Part shown: piece after piece, positions 29,871 to 39,173 of the stretch
Layout of the letters: each line of letters opens with the position of its first letter
Numbering within the stretch: position 1 is the first letter of the stretch
Source of the DNA: an uncultured Litoreibacter sp.
Lineage (GTDB): Bacteria > Pseudomonadota > Alphaproteobacteria > Rhodobacterales > Rhodobacteraceae
DNA length: 64,000 bases
NCBI GenBank assembly: GCA_947493265.1
Contig: CANLQL010000004.1
Coordinates: 1-64,000 of the forward strand
Direction: 5' to 3'
The notes under the pieces: model-generated
Told to the model about the DNA's origin: nothing
The model's input: the letters and a program-made list of their open reading frames with translations, nothing else
Databases searched by the model: none
Translations under genes and position numbers: made by a program

Positions 29871-32796
29871 GTGCGTTCCCCCCTGATGGATCGAAGAACA
29901 CTGGGTCGCAAACCTCGACCTGAGTTTCGACCTGCCGGATATGATCGACAAGTTTCAGAACTTCCCCGTGGCGTGCGCGTCCGTTTTTCAGAAATGCTTG
30001 GGCCAGAACGGTTTCCAGCGTTGGCGAGTAGCACATCGACGTCGTGTAGCCCTGTTGCATTTCGCGTGTCGGATCGGCGTCTTGCGCGAACAGAAACGCA
30101 CCCGCATTCATTTCCTTCACAGCCCCGATTGGGCGCAATCCAACCAGCTGTTCCCGCTCAGGTCCGATCAAGCCAAGGCGGTTTGAAGCGGTTTTCCCAA
30201 TGCAGTCTTTCTTGGGCGAAATCATCTTTTCCATTCCGATGTCAAACGCAGTGACCCGCCCGTGAATTTCGGCATGGGTAATGAACCCTTTTTCGATCCG
30301 CAAAACATTAAGCGCTTCAAGTCCGTAAGGTCCGCCCTCAAGCGCGTCGGCAAGCTTGAGCAATTCGTCAAACAAGCTCGCGCCGTAGCGGGATGGCACG
30401 GCAAGTTCGTAGGCGTGCTCCCCGGAAAAGGAAATCCGGAACAATCGACCTTTGATCCCACCAATCGACACATCGCCACAGGCCATAAACGGAAAGGTTT
30501 CATCATCTGCGGGTTTGTCCAGAAGCGCATTTAGCAAATCACGTGCTTTCGGCCCAGCGATCGCAAACTGCGCCCATTGCTCTGTCACCGAGATGAACCG
30601 GACATCCATCTGTGGGCACAGACATTGATGGACAAATTCCAAGTGCCGCATCACGTTGCCTGCGGCCGCGGTCGTTGTCGTCATCAAGTAGTGGTTCTTG
30701 GCCAAGCACGCGGTGGTTCCGTCATCCATGACATGGCCATCTTCACGCAACATCAATCCGTAGCGGACCTTGCCGGGTTTCAGCGTTGAAAACGTATTGG
30801 TGTAGACGAAATCTAGAAACGCAGCTGCATCAGGACCTTGCAGATCGATCTTGCCGAGCGTTGAGACATCACAAACGCCGACGGTGTTGCGCACCATGTG
30901 GACCTCCCGATCGCAACTCTGCCGCCAGTGGGTCTCTGTTTTTTGTGGGAAGTAGCTCGGTCGGTACCACAATCCTGCTTCAACCATCGGGGCCCCAAGT
31001 GCCACCGTCGCATCGTGTGAGGTCATCAAGCGCTGCGGCGCAAAACCGTCACCTTGTGCATACGCACCCATCGCAGCAATTGAAACAGGCATAAATGGGG
31101 GGCGAAAGGTCGTTGTACCCGTCTCAGGAATGCTGCGCCCTGTTGCGTCGGCCAAAACTGCGAGCGCGTTGACGTTTGAGTTTTTTCCCTGATCCGGGGC
31201 CATACCTTGGGTCGTATAGCGCTTCATATGTTCGACGGAGCGATAGTTTTCGCGCGCGGCAAGCTCGATATCTTTGACGGTCACATCATTTTGGAAATCC
31301 AGCCAGGCGCGTCCTTTTCCAGGCACCGTCCAAAGCGGTGAGATCGCGTAGCTGCTGTCTTCGGCTTCAGGTACTTTCAGAGATTTCGCTTTAATCCCAA
31401 TTTCTTGCAGGACTTCCTTCGCGCGGAAGGCTCCGGATTTCAAGCATCCCTTGGTCGAGAACGTCCCTCCGGCTGATCCGGCCACTTGCAGACCGGGGAT
31501 CATACCGGGCACCGGGATAAAGCCTGCGATCGCTTCGTTCCATTGCGGTCTGCCATTCATATGACAGGTTAGATGTACGGTCGGGTTCCAACCACCGGAC
31601 ACCGCAAGGCAATCTGCCTCTACAGCGAATGAACTGCTGCCGCGGGTCACTTCAACGGACTTAACCCCCATCCGACCTTTGACATTGCTGACAACCGCAC
31701 CGGTATAAATTTTGAAATCACCTTCCAGGGCGACCTCGTCGCGACTGTCGATATAGGCCGCAATCTCCACGCCTGCTTCTGCAAGGTCCTGTGCGGTCCG
31801 GAAACTGCTGTCATTGTTGCCAAAAATTGCGACCCGATCCCCGGGGGAAACGCCAAACCGGTTGACATAACCGCGCACTGCGGACGCGGTCATAACACCG
31901 GGGCGATCATTATTCTTGAAGGCAATTGGACGTTCCATCGCGCCTGCAGCATAGACCGCGCCCCGCGCGACGATGCGCCAGAACGTCTCCATCGGCGCAC
32001 CTTCCGGCGCGTCGCCCAGATGGTGCGAGACGCGTTCGACCGCACCATAGGTGCCCCCATCATACGCCCCGGTCACCGTTGTGCGCGGCATCAGGCGGAC
32101 ATTTGGCATCGCGCGCAAGGTCTCTACTTGATCTCTTGCCCATGCGGCACCAGGCTGCCCGGCGATCTCGTAAGTTTCCGCATTCAGTCGGCCGCCCATC
32201 CGGAAATCTTCGTCGCAAAGAATAACCTTCGCCCCTGCCCGACCTGCAACCAAAGCCGCCATGAGCCCAGCCGGACCAGCGCCGATGACAAGCACATCGC
32301 AAAACGCGAAAGCCTTATCGTACCGGTCCTCATTTGCTGTCATCGACAAGCGTCCAAGACCTGCGGCGCGCCGGATGAAAGGCTCATAGACCTTTTCCCA
32401 AAAACTGCGCGGCCACATGAAGGTTTTGTAGTAAAATCCTGCGCTTAGAACTGGAGACAAAAGATCATTCAGCTCCAGAATATCCCAATTCAGACTGCCC
32501 CAGTGGTTTTGAGATCGGGCGTCGATCTGGTCATGGAGTTCTTGTTGTGTCGCGCGCACATTGGGGGTGATTTGCCCGCTGTCGTTCAGCTCCACCAATG
32601 CGTTGGGCTCGTGTGATCCATCGGTCATGACCCCACGTGGTCGGTGGTATTTGAACGATCGACCAACCAGTTTCACATCATTTGCCAATAGCGCGGAGGC
32701 AAGCGTATCGCCTTTAAAACCTTCGAAGCCCTGGTTGTTGAAGCGGAACTTGACGGGTTTTGATCGGTCGATTTGGCCCCTGCTGAGCAGTCTCAT
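29863..32796 (-). CDS. soxA: Sarcosine oxidase alpha subunit
   Basis: 977 residues, full length. The N-terminal ~90 residues form the ferredoxin-like fold (FRFNNQGFEGFKGDTLASAL, VGRSFKYHRPRGV). An NAD-binding Rossmann motif VLVIGAGPAGLMAALVAGRAG-type segment starts near residue 168. The second half is an aminomethyltransferase (GCV_T) domain that binds tetrahydrofolate (GVCDVSTLGKIDLQGPDA, YELAVPSRYGASLFDELL). With SoxB, SoxD and SoxG it oxidises N-methylglycine to glycine and passes the methyl as 5,10-methylene-tetrahydrofolate. Start overlaps the soxD stop (ATGA). Confidence 0.97.
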   Translation of the reverse strand: MRLLSRGQIDRSKPVKFRFNNQGFEGFKGDTLASALLANDVKLVGRSFKYHRPRGVMTDGSHEPNALVELNDSGQITPNVRATQQELHDQIDARSQNHWGSLNWDILELNDLLSPVLSAGFYYKTFMWPRSFWEKVYEPFIRRAAGLGRLSMTANEDRYDKAFAFCDVLVIGAGPAGLMAALVAGRAGAKVILCDEDFRMGGRLNAETYEIAGQPGAAWARDQVETLRAMPNVRLMPRTTVTGAYDGGTYGAVERVSHHLGDAPEGAPMETFWRIVARGAVYAAGAMERPIAFKNNDRPGVMTASAVRGYVNRFGVSPGDRVAIFGNNDSSFRTAQDLAEAGVEIAAYIDSRDEVALEGDFKIYTGAVVSNVKGRMGVKSVEVTRGSSSFAVEADCLAVSGGWNPTVHLTCHMNGRPQWNEAIAGFIPVPGMIPGLQVAGSAGGTFSTKGCLKSGAFRAKEVLQEIGIKAKSLKVPEAEDSSYAISPLWTVPGKGRAWLDFQNDVTVKDIELAARENYRSVEHMKRYTTQGMAPDQGKNSNVNALAVLADATGRSIPETGTTTFRPPFMPVSIAAMGAYAQGDGFAPQRLMTSHDATVALGAPMVEAGLWYRPSYFPQKTETHWRQSCDREVHMVRNTVGVCDVSTLGKIDLQGPDAAAFLDFVYTNTFSTLKPGKVRYGLMLREDGHVMDDGTTACLAKNHYLMTTTTAAAGNVMRHLEFVHQCLCPQMDVRFISVTEQWAQFAIAGPKARDLLNALLDKPADDETFPFMACGDVSIGGIKGRLFRISFSGEHAYELAVPSRYGASLFDELLKLADALEGGPYGLEALNVLRIEKGFITHAEIHGRVTAFDIGMEKMISPKKDCIGKTASNRLGLIGPEREQLVGLRPIGAVKEMNAGAFLFAQDADPTREMQQGYTTSMCYSPTLETVLAQAFLKNGRARHGEVLKLVDHIRQVETQVEVCDPVFFDPSGGNARG

Positions 32797-33083
32797 GATT
32801 TGGCCCCTGCCGTTTTTCTTGTGCTGGCAAGTTCCACCGCGATGATTTCATGACTTGCGGTGTCGCGGGTGACCAATAGCCAAGCTGAACAGCCCGCCTC
32901 ATGGTGCCAAAGATCCTTGGTTGGACCGCAGGGGTTTTCGCGCAGATGCAGATAGCGATGCATCGCCTCTGCATCTTTGTCCGCATCTCCTGTTGGGGAC
33001 GGCCGGTCCAGATAATCTTCTGCACCAAGGTAGTAAAATTCTCGCCGGTCCCGGCTGCCACATATCGGGCACTCAATTCTCAT
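32793..33083 (-). CDS. soxD: Sarcosine oxidase delta subunit
   Basis: 96 residues. Zinc-binding ligands of SoxD are visible: Cys5 and Cys8 in IECPICGSRD, then His61 and Cys65 in LWHHEAGCSAW. YLHLRENPCGP is the family signature. It is the small structural subunit of the heterotetrameric enzyme. Its stop overlaps the soxA start and it begins 9 bp after the soxB stop. Confidence 0.95.
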   Translation of the reverse strand: MRIECPICGSRDRREFYYLGAEDYLDRPSPTGDADKDAEAMHRYLHLRENPCGPTKDLWHHEAGCSAWLLVTRDTASHEIIAVELASTRKTAGAKS

Positions 33084-33092
33084 CGCGTCCCC

Positions 33093-34346
33093 CTAATGCA
33101 AGTTGTGTTGAGAGCCCGTGCCCTCTTCATCCATCAAACCCTCGCCCGTCAAAAACCGGGAGAAGGTGTGTTTTTTAGCAACTTCATGGGGCTGATCTTC
33201 GGCCATCAAATGAGCCATGCACCAGCCCGACGCCGGTACGGCTTTGAAACCGCCATAGCACCAACCGCAATCCATATAGAGGCCGTCGATCTCTGTGCGA
33301 TCGATGATGAATGACCCATCCGGCGTCATATCCATGATCCCGCCCCAGCTTCGCAGCACTTTCGCTTTGCCGATTGCTGGCATCAACGTCATGCCCGCTT
33401 CCATCACATGTTCCATCATCGGCAGATTGCCACGGGACGCGTAGGAGGCATAGAAATCCAGATCGCCGCCAAAGACCAAACCGCCCTTGTCTGATTGGGA
33501 AATATAAAAATGTCCCATACCGTAGCTGATCACGTGGTCGATGGCGGGCTTCAGCCCTTCACTGACAAAGGCTTGCAGAACGTGGCTTTCGATTGGAACT
33601 TCCAACCCGGCCATAGCCGCCACTTGGGAAGAGCGTCCAGCTGTCACAATACCAACCTTTTTTGCCCGGATTGGACCCTTGGAGGTCTGCACACCTGTCA
33701 CTTTGCCACCCTTCACATCGATGCCAGTGACCTCGCATTGCTGGATCAAGTCGACGCCCAAACGGTCGGCCCCACGCGCGTACCCCCATGCGACCGCGTC
33801 GTGGCGGGCCGATCCGCCGCGCCCATGCATCAAACCACCGTAAATCGGGAACCTTGTGTTGTCGAAATCGAGATAGGGGATTTCGGCGCGCACTTGGTCC
33901 GGCGACCAAAGCTCTGCGTCATCGCCTTGGTTGCGCATCATGTTGCCACGCCGGGCGAACGCATCGCGCTGACCATCTGAATGGCACAGCATGATCACGC
34001 CACGCTGGGAATGCATAACGTTGTAGTTAAGCTCCTGCTCCAGCCCTTCCCATAGCTTTAATGAATGGCTGTAAAACTCTGAATTTCCTGGAATAAAATA
34101 GTTCGCACGCACAATCGTCGTATTGCGCCCGATATTGCCAGATCCGAGATAGCCACGCTCAAGCACCGCGATGTTTTTAAGGCCGTGGTTTTTTGCAAGA
34201 TAGTAGGCTGTCGAAAGGCCATGACCGCCGCCGCCGATAATAATAATATCATATTCGGCTTTTGGTTCGGGGTCCCGCCAAGCCGGGCGCCATCCCTTAT
34301 TTCCCGTCAATCCCTCCTTCAGGACGCGGAACGCGTTGTAGCCCAT
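33093..34346 (-). CDS. soxB: Sarcosine oxidase beta subunit
   Basis: 417 residues. FAD-binding Rossmann motif IIIIGGGGHGLSTAYYLA at ~34-51. His182 in GRGGSARHDAVAWGYARG fits the histidine that carries the covalent FMN in SoxB proteins. The C-terminal FAD-binding stretch (IDGLYMDCGWCYGGFKAVPA) is intact. It is the catalytic subunit of the heterotetrameric sarcosine oxidase and first gene of the soxB-D-A-G operon. The 139 bp upstream must hold the operon promoter; I see no clear regulatory motif. The glyA or formyl-THF genes often linked to sox are absent here. Confidence 0.97.
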   Translation of the reverse strand: MGYNAFRVLKEGLTGNKGWRPAWRDPEPKAEYDIIIIGGGGHGLSTAYYLAKNHGLKNIAVLERGYLGSGNIGRNTTIVRANYFIPGNSEFYSHSLKLWEGLEQELNYNVMHSQRGVIMLCHSDGQRDAFARRGNMMRNQGDDAELWSPDQVRAEIPYLDFDNTRFPIYGGLMHGRGGSARHDAVAWGYARGADRLGVDLIQQCEVTGIDVKGGKVTGVQTSKGPIRAKKVGIVTAGRSSQVAAMAGLEVPIESHVLQAFVSEGLKPAIDHVISYGMGHFYISQSDKGGLVFGGDLDFYASYASRGNLPMMEHVMEAGMTLMPAIGKAKVLRSWGGIMDMTPDGSFIIDRTEIDGLYMDCGWCYGGFKAVPASGWCMAHLMAEDQPHEVAKKHTFSRFLTGEGLMDEEGTGSQHNLH

Positions 34347-34485
34347 AGTAATTTCCCCCGACGGTAACAGGGCAATCGTAACCAGTATTGCCAGGGCAAT
34401 TCAATGAGGTCTGACGACATCGCAACGCATTTGCGCGACAAGTTTTCACAAGCCGCGCATGCAGGTTAGCAAGATTTGATTGGGA

Positions 34486-35124
34486 TCAGCTGTTGTCGAC
34501 GATTACAGGGTTGTCACCATCATCATCGGTGATCTGCAAATCCGGATCGTTGTTCGGCTCATCCGTCTTTTCCAGTTTGCCGTAGAAACGTGGACGCGTA
34601 ACCATAACGTTGGTCCATTCGTCCATGCCAAGCGCACCGGTAAAGAGCGTTTGATATGGCACCGAGGTTTCCGTGACGATCACGGTTTCCCCGTCACCCA
34701 TCACCGGGATCCAGCTGATGTCGGTATCAAGATCAAGTTGTTTCAGATCGACCACATTATTTGTCGCATAGGACCAGTTCAGACGATATTCGTTCTCACC
34801 CTCATCAACGTCGTCATCAAAAGAGATTGAGCTGACGCGAAGTGTCGGCACATCATCCCCACGATTGAGGTAATCCAAAAGATTTCCGAGACCATCTATG
34901 TAAGGCTCGTCAACTTCTTGAAGTCGCGACAGAATATCACTGACTGTGTAGGTGGATTTCATCGCCAATGTGTTTGCGCGATACGCGTCGAACCAGACGA
35001 AACAAGCGCCGTAGACAAAGATCAGAACAGGCATGATCAGGACAGTTTCAACAGCGCCTGATCCGCGTTCATCGCGAACCCAGCCTGACGCCCCGCGCAT
35101 TTTCTTCAAGAAATTAAGCTTCAT
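34486..35124 (-). CDS. TadE-like pseudopilin/secreted protein (second)
   Basis: 212 residues from the ATG at 35124, with AGGAGC upstream; it begins one base after the stop of the preceding TadE-like gene. A short basic N-terminus, then RDERGSGAVETVLIMPVLIF: the Gly-Ser/Glu pattern before a single transmembrane helix (about 26-45) is typical of TadE/TadF. The rest is a predicted exported domain ending in a very acidic tail (NNDPDLQITDDDGDNP). Third gene of an orphan set with a vWA-containing TadG-like protein; no Tad ATPase, secretin or prepilin peptidase genes are in the window. Confidence 0.82.
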   Translation of the reverse strand: MKLNFLKKMRGASGWVRDERGSGAVETVLIMPVLIFVYGACFVWFDAYRANTLAMKSTYTVSDILSRLQEVDEPYIDGLGNLLDYLNRGDDVPTLRVSSISFDDDVDEGENEYRLNWSYATNNVVDLKQLDLDTDISWIPVMGDGETVIVTETSVPYQTLFTGALGMDEWTNVMVTRPRFYGKLEKTDEPNNDPDLQITDDDGDNPVIVDNS

Positions 35125-35125
35125 A

Positions 35126-35668
35126 TCATTCTGGCTCCTGTGCAAAGGCCGAGGACGCTACAAGATGCATGGCGCCTGTGTCATCTGTCTCCAGAAGGGA
35201 TCCAAGACCGATGGTTGGATAGAATGGATCAACAGCATAGCAAACCCGGACATGCATGATGTCGTTTGCTTTCGCTTCGGACCCTTGGCGGAACGTGACA
35301 ACAGGTTCCGCATTGCTGGCGCGGTCGACACAAGTTGCGAAATCGGCCGGCAAAACCCAGTCGTCAGGGTCGATACGAACCAGTTCAACCTGAAGATGCT
35401 TTGTGCAGTCTTTCAGGATGCCCGCGTTGTCACAGACCATGTTGCGCACGTCATTGTGGTCATAGTCCTGACCTGTGCTCAGCCGCATGACGCGCATGGT
35501 TGAATCCAACCCGTGCTCCAGCATGGTCAGCCGTGTCATCGCCATCCCGACTTCGAATGTGGACACGAAAACGATCACAAAGAGCGGTAGCATGAAGACA
35601 AATTCAACCGACGCGTTCCCAGCTTCGCGTAGGGAGAATTCTCTCAGCTTTTTGTATTTCGCAAACAT
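35126..35668 (-). CDS. TadE-like pseudopilin/secreted protein (first)
   Basis: 180 residues. REAGNASVEFVFMLPLFVIV around residues 14-33 is the characteristic TadE stretch: a Gly-Asn-Ala-Ser-Val-Glu-Phe motif leading into the transmembrane helix. The exported portion has four Cys (MVCDNAG, KDCTKH, ATCVDR, RVCYAV), likely disulfide-bonded. It starts 21 bp after the stop of the vWA gene and is followed one base later by the second TadE-like gene, so the three form one operon. Confidence 0.87.
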   Translation of the reverse strand: MFAKYKKLREFSLREAGNASVEFVFMLPLFVIVFVSTFEVGMAMTRLTMLEHGLDSTMRVMRLSTGQDYDHNDVRNMVCDNAGILKDCTKHLQVELVRIDPDDWVLPADFATCVDRASNAEPVVTFRQGSEAKANDIMHVRVCYAVDPFYPTIGLGSLLETDDTGAMHLVASSAFAQEPE

Positions 35669-35689
35669 ATCAAATACTTCCGTTACGAT

Positions 35690-37405
35690 TTACTTGGTTA
35701 GCTTCAGGTTCTGGATCGAGAACACAATCTCGTCGAAAGCTGTTTCAATTTTCTTACCAGCCACACGGTAGAAGGTGCTTTCAGAAGTTGCGCAATCCAG
35801 CATGACGGCAGCACTGTCGTCATTGACTTCGAAGCCAATTGTGAACACCACAACATCTTCGTCTTTGGCAGCCGTACATGCTTTCTTCAGACGCGAATTC
35901 TTGGTCGACGCACCTACCGTTTTGCGGGTTTTGCCGCGCCAGTCATAGTATTCGCTGGCCCAACCGCGCATCCGGTAGTGGTGATAGTAGGCGTGGTATT
36001 TGATGCCCATCCATCCCCAGACTGTGGACCAGTCCATGCGAACGGCGTTGGATTTACTGTCTTCGATGTCAGCTGTGGAAGCTGTCGGATCAGTTGTTGG
36101 CGCGTCATAGACTTCGCTTCTCCAACGGTCGTTGATCCAATCATCATCATCGTCTTCCCAGTCCTGCCACTGTTCGTCATAAACTTCCACCTGGCGGTAG
36201 TAGTTGCTGTAGCCTTGGTAGTACCGGCGATCATCAAAGATCGTCAGAATTGAAGAGTCTGGGTCATACCAGATATCGGACGGACCTTCGTAGTAGTCCT
36301 CGTCCAACTCATACTGCGTTGTGTTTTCCCCATCGGTCATAACGATCAGGATTTTCAGTGTTTCATCATCAGAATGCAGTGCTGGCCGGTCAGAGAAGAT
36401 CGGATCGGCTTTGTAGCTTGCTGGCAATCCGGCAACGAGCGCAGAAGAAGATGAATCCAGGAAGAAGTTCCCCCACTTCACACCGATATCGATCGACGTG
36501 TTCCCGCCTGCTTGCAGGTTGTTGATATAGGTTTCGATCTCACCAAAATCTTGCGTCAACAAGAGCGGCTCGGACCAAGAGGTCTCCGGGCACATCCACA
36601 AACGTGTGGAGCCATCATCAAGATGCGTGTTTGGGCTTTCGATTGTTGTGTAGAATGGATCGAAACGACCTGTACCTTGGTATGTCGTATTGTTCTTGTT
36701 CGTATCCATCGACATGTTTTCAAACTGAGATGTCGTGAAATCGATGCAATTTGTGTAGCCGTAACGGCCAATCGCCAGCTCATCGATCACATCTTCACCA
36801 ACATTCACCTGCATGTTGTAAGGAATGATGTTCATAGACACGAGATTCTCGTTGTCAGTCGACAAGACCGAGCGGGAGAAATCGATCGCGGCTTTCTGAA
36901 GTGCTTGCAGTTTTGTTTTGCCTGGTGTGTCGCTTTCCCAGCCCATGGAGCCGGATACGTCCAGCACAAGGCTGATCTCAACTTTGCGAACACGCTCTTC
37001 CGCTTCGGAACCGGAGATCGCTTCCATAGACTCGACGCCGGCCATCTTAATGAAGAAGGAATTCGTTTTTACCTTCGCGCTCGCGTCGACGGTCTTGAAG
37101 TTGATGCCAGATTGCGGATCAGACTGTAGGTCATAGTAATCAACGCCTGATTTTTGCAGGTAGTCGGCCACAACAACTTTTGGCTCCAGCGGCTGGCTAA
37201 GCGCTGCCGCGGCGAGGATCGAGCGATCAAGTGCATATTGCAGGCGGGCGCGTTCACGCTCGTAGCGCATAAAGTCCACAGCCATACCGCCGCCGATAAG
37301 CATGCAAATGAGTAGGAAAAGCCCGAAAGCAAGCAATGCGCCGTCTTCCCGACAAGCGAATTCCAGTGCCTTTCGGCGGATCAAATTTCTTACATTCTCG
37401 ATCAT
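35690..37405 (-). CDS. TadG-like protein with von Willebrand factor A domain
   Basis: 571 residues. An N-terminal REDGALLAFGLFLLICMLI segment (Tad-type motif and transmembrane helix, about 19-45) precedes a vWA domain whose metal site DVSGSMGW is at ~149-156, with VMTDGENTT as a later vWA strand. A large insertion in the vWA domain is unusually rich in Tyr, Trp, Asp and Glu (for example YYQGYSNYYRQVEVYDEQW and DWEDDDDDWINDRW, about nt 36050-36310 in the gene). The domain closes with VVFTIGFEV and FYRVAGKKIE. It is the first gene of the operon with two TadE-like genes. Probably inner-membrane anchored with a periplasmic or surface domain. Confidence 0.87.
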   Translation of the reverse strand: MIENVRNLIRRKALEFACREDGALLAFGLFLLICMLIGGGMAVDFMRYERERARLQYALDRSILAAAALSQPLEPKVVVADYLQKSGVDYYDLQSDPQSGINFKTVDASAKVKTNSFFIKMAGVESMEAISGSEAEERVRKVEISLVLDVSGSMGWESDTPGKTKLQALQKAAIDFSRSVLSTDNENLVSMNIIPYNMQVNVGEDVIDELAIGRYGYTNCIDFTTSQFENMSMDTNKNNTTYQGTGRFDPFYTTIESPNTHLDDGSTRLWMCPETSWSEPLLLTQDFGEIETYINNLQAGGNTSIDIGVKWGNFFLDSSSSALVAGLPASYKADPIFSDRPALHSDDETLKILIVMTDGENTTQYELDEDYYEGPSDIWYDPDSSILTIFDDRRYYQGYSNYYRQVEVYDEQWQDWEDDDDDWINDRWRSEVYDAPTTDPTASTADIEDSKSNAVRMDWSTVWGWMGIKYHAYYHHYRMRGWASEYYDWRGKTRKTVGASTKNSRLKKACTAAKDEDVVVFTIGFEVNDDSAAVMLDCATSESTFYRVAGKKIETAFDEIVFSIQNLKLTK

Positions 37406-37742
37406 ATCGATTTCCTACGTTTTACAGCCAGGCTTGAGCGCAGCACTCCGCGCCATGCGGTCTTTAACGGACTATTTATCTTCGTTTTCTATGGCGAAAA
37501 TTGGGCGAAAAGGGCCGGATTCTAAGACCAAATCCAGCGATCTTGCATCCAATTGCAGCCTGACCACGTGTTTGTTTCCAACCCGCATTCAATCGAAATT
37601 TTCCTAAGAAAATGGTTAGCGTTGACAAAATGCCCATTTTTTTGGCGTTTTTGGGTGCAATTCAAAATTCTCGCGACTAGGCTCAAAAATTAAGGAATTC
37701 ATTTTAAACACCCATCCTTATTATCAGCAGGAGCGCTACCGC
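37406..37742. other. 337-bp divergent intergenic region between the TadG-like gene and gdh
   Basis: It holds the 5' regions of both genes. It is AT-richer than its surroundings in the right half (37600-37720), with T-runs and A-runs. An AGGAG ribosome site for the dehydrogenase lies at about 37730. A perfect TTGACA is present at 37622-37627 but no matching -10 at 17 bp. No gene or RNA structure was recognised. Confidence 0.6.
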
Positions 37743-39173
37743 ATGAGCACCACAACTGAGCCGACATTCCGTGAATCCGTAGAGCTGATGTATAGCCGCG
37801 CCGTGGCGCTGATGGATTTACCCCCCGGCTTGGAAGAGAAAATCCGCGTTTGTAACGCGATTTATACGGTGCGTTTCGGGGTCAGATTACGTGGGGAGCT
37901 GCACACATTTACCGGATATCGCGCTGTCCATTCCGAACATATGGAACCTGTGAAGGGCGGCATTCGATTTGCCTCAAACGTGCATCAGGATGAAGTTGAA
38001 GCGCTTGCGGCTTTGATGACTTTCAAATGCGCCTTGGTCGAAACCCCGTTCGGGGGCTCCAAAGGTGGGTTGTGCATCGATCCGCGCGAATGGAACGAAC
38101 ATGAGCTGGAACAGATCACCCGCCGTTTTGCGTATGAATTAGCCAAACGTGACCTGATCCACCCGTCCCAAAACGTGCCTGCACCCGATATGGGCACCGG
38201 CGAGCGGGAGATGGCTTGGATTGCTGACCAATACGCACGGATGAATACGACCGACATCAACTCGCGCGCTTGTGTGACAGGTAAGCCGATTAATGCAGGT
38301 GGCATCCAAGGCCGCACAGAAGCCACCGGGCGTGGTGTCGAATATGCGCTTCAAGAATTTTTCCGGTATCCGGAAGACGTCGCGCGTACTGGTCTTGATG
38401 GCACCCTGAAAGGCAAACGCGTTATCGTTCAAGGTCTCGGCAATGTAGGGTATCACGCCGCTAAGTTTCTGTCTGAAGAAGACGGCAGCCTGATCACTGC
38501 GGTGATTGAACGGGACGGTGCGATCCATGACGAGGATGGCATCGATATCGAAGATCTGTACAAGTGGATTGCGGATCACGGTGGCGTCGCGGCCTATCCC
38601 AAAGGGACGTATATTGAAAACGGCTCGGCGGTGTTGGAATATGAATGCGACATTCTGATCCCCGCAGCGCTTGAAGGCGTTATTAACCTTGAGAATGCAA
38701 AGAATGTAAAAGCGCCGCTGATCATCGAAGCAGCGAACGGCCCGATCACAGCCGGCGCGGATGAGATCTTGCGCAAGAAAGGTGTCGTGATCATCCCCGA
38801 TCTCTACGCCAATGCAGGCGGTGTGACCGTCAGCTACTTTGAATGGGTCAAGAACCTCAGCCACATCCGCTTTGGCAGGATGGAGAAGCGTCAGGAAGAG
38901 GCCCAACACCGCTTGCTGATTGACGAGTTGGAGCGCCTATCCGCGGATAAGGGCCTTGGGTGGGAACTGTCAAAAGACTTCAAAGACAAGTTCATGAAAG
39001 GTGCGGGCGAGCTTGAATTGGTCCGCTCAGGCCTCGATGACACAATGCGTACAGCGTACCAGGCCATGCGCGCGGTTTGGAATTCGCGGGATGATGTTCC
39101 TGACTTGCGGATGGCGGCGTATCTGGTTGCAATTGACAGGGTTGCCTCAAGCTACCGCGCGAAAGGGCTTTAA
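37743..39173 (+). CDS. Glu/Leu/Phe/Val dehydrogenase family protein (probable glutamate dehydrogenase)
   Basis: 476 residues. Oxidative deaminase fold: VKGGIRFASNVHQDEVEALA and MTFKCALVETPFGGSKGG (catalytic Lys in GGSKGG), QNVPAPDMGTGEREMAWI, then the NAD(P)-binding VIVQGLGNVGYHAAKFL and the IIEAANGPITAGADEIL and NAGGVTVSYFEW segments. The length and TGKPINAGGIQGRTEATGRG fit glutamate dehydrogenase better than leucine dehydrogenase (~360 aa). Residues at the substrate pocket that separate these were not modelled. Its stop overlaps the stop of the converging membrane-protein gene by 4 bp. Confidence 0.9.
   Translation: MSTTTEPTFRESVELMYSRAVALMDLPPGLEEKIRVCNAIYTVRFGVRLRGELHTFTGYRAVHSEHMEPVKGGIRFASNVHQDEVEALAALMTFKCALVETPFGGSKGGLCIDPREWNEHELEQITRRFAYELAKRDLIHPSQNVPAPDMGTGEREMAWIADQYARMNTTDINSRACVTGKPINAGGIQGRTEATGRGVEYALQEFFRYPEDVARTGLDGTLKGKRVIVQGLGNVGYHAAKFLSEEDGSLITAVIERDGAIHDEDGIDIEDLYKWIADHGGVAAYPKGTYIENGSAVLEYECDILIPAALEGVINLENAKNVKAPLIIEAANGPITAGADEILRKKGVVIIPDLYANAGGVTVSYFEWVKNLSHIRFGRMEKRQEEAQHRLLIDELERLSADKGLGWELSKDFKDKFMKGAGELELVRSGLDDTMRTAYQAMRAVWNSRDDVPDLRMAAYLVAIDRVASSYRAKGL

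Noticed and set aside
37622-37627. TTGACA, a perfect -35 hexamer upstream of the glutamate dehydrogenase-like gene
   Set aside because: No acceptable -10 hexamer lies 16-18 bp downstream, so I do not call a promoter.
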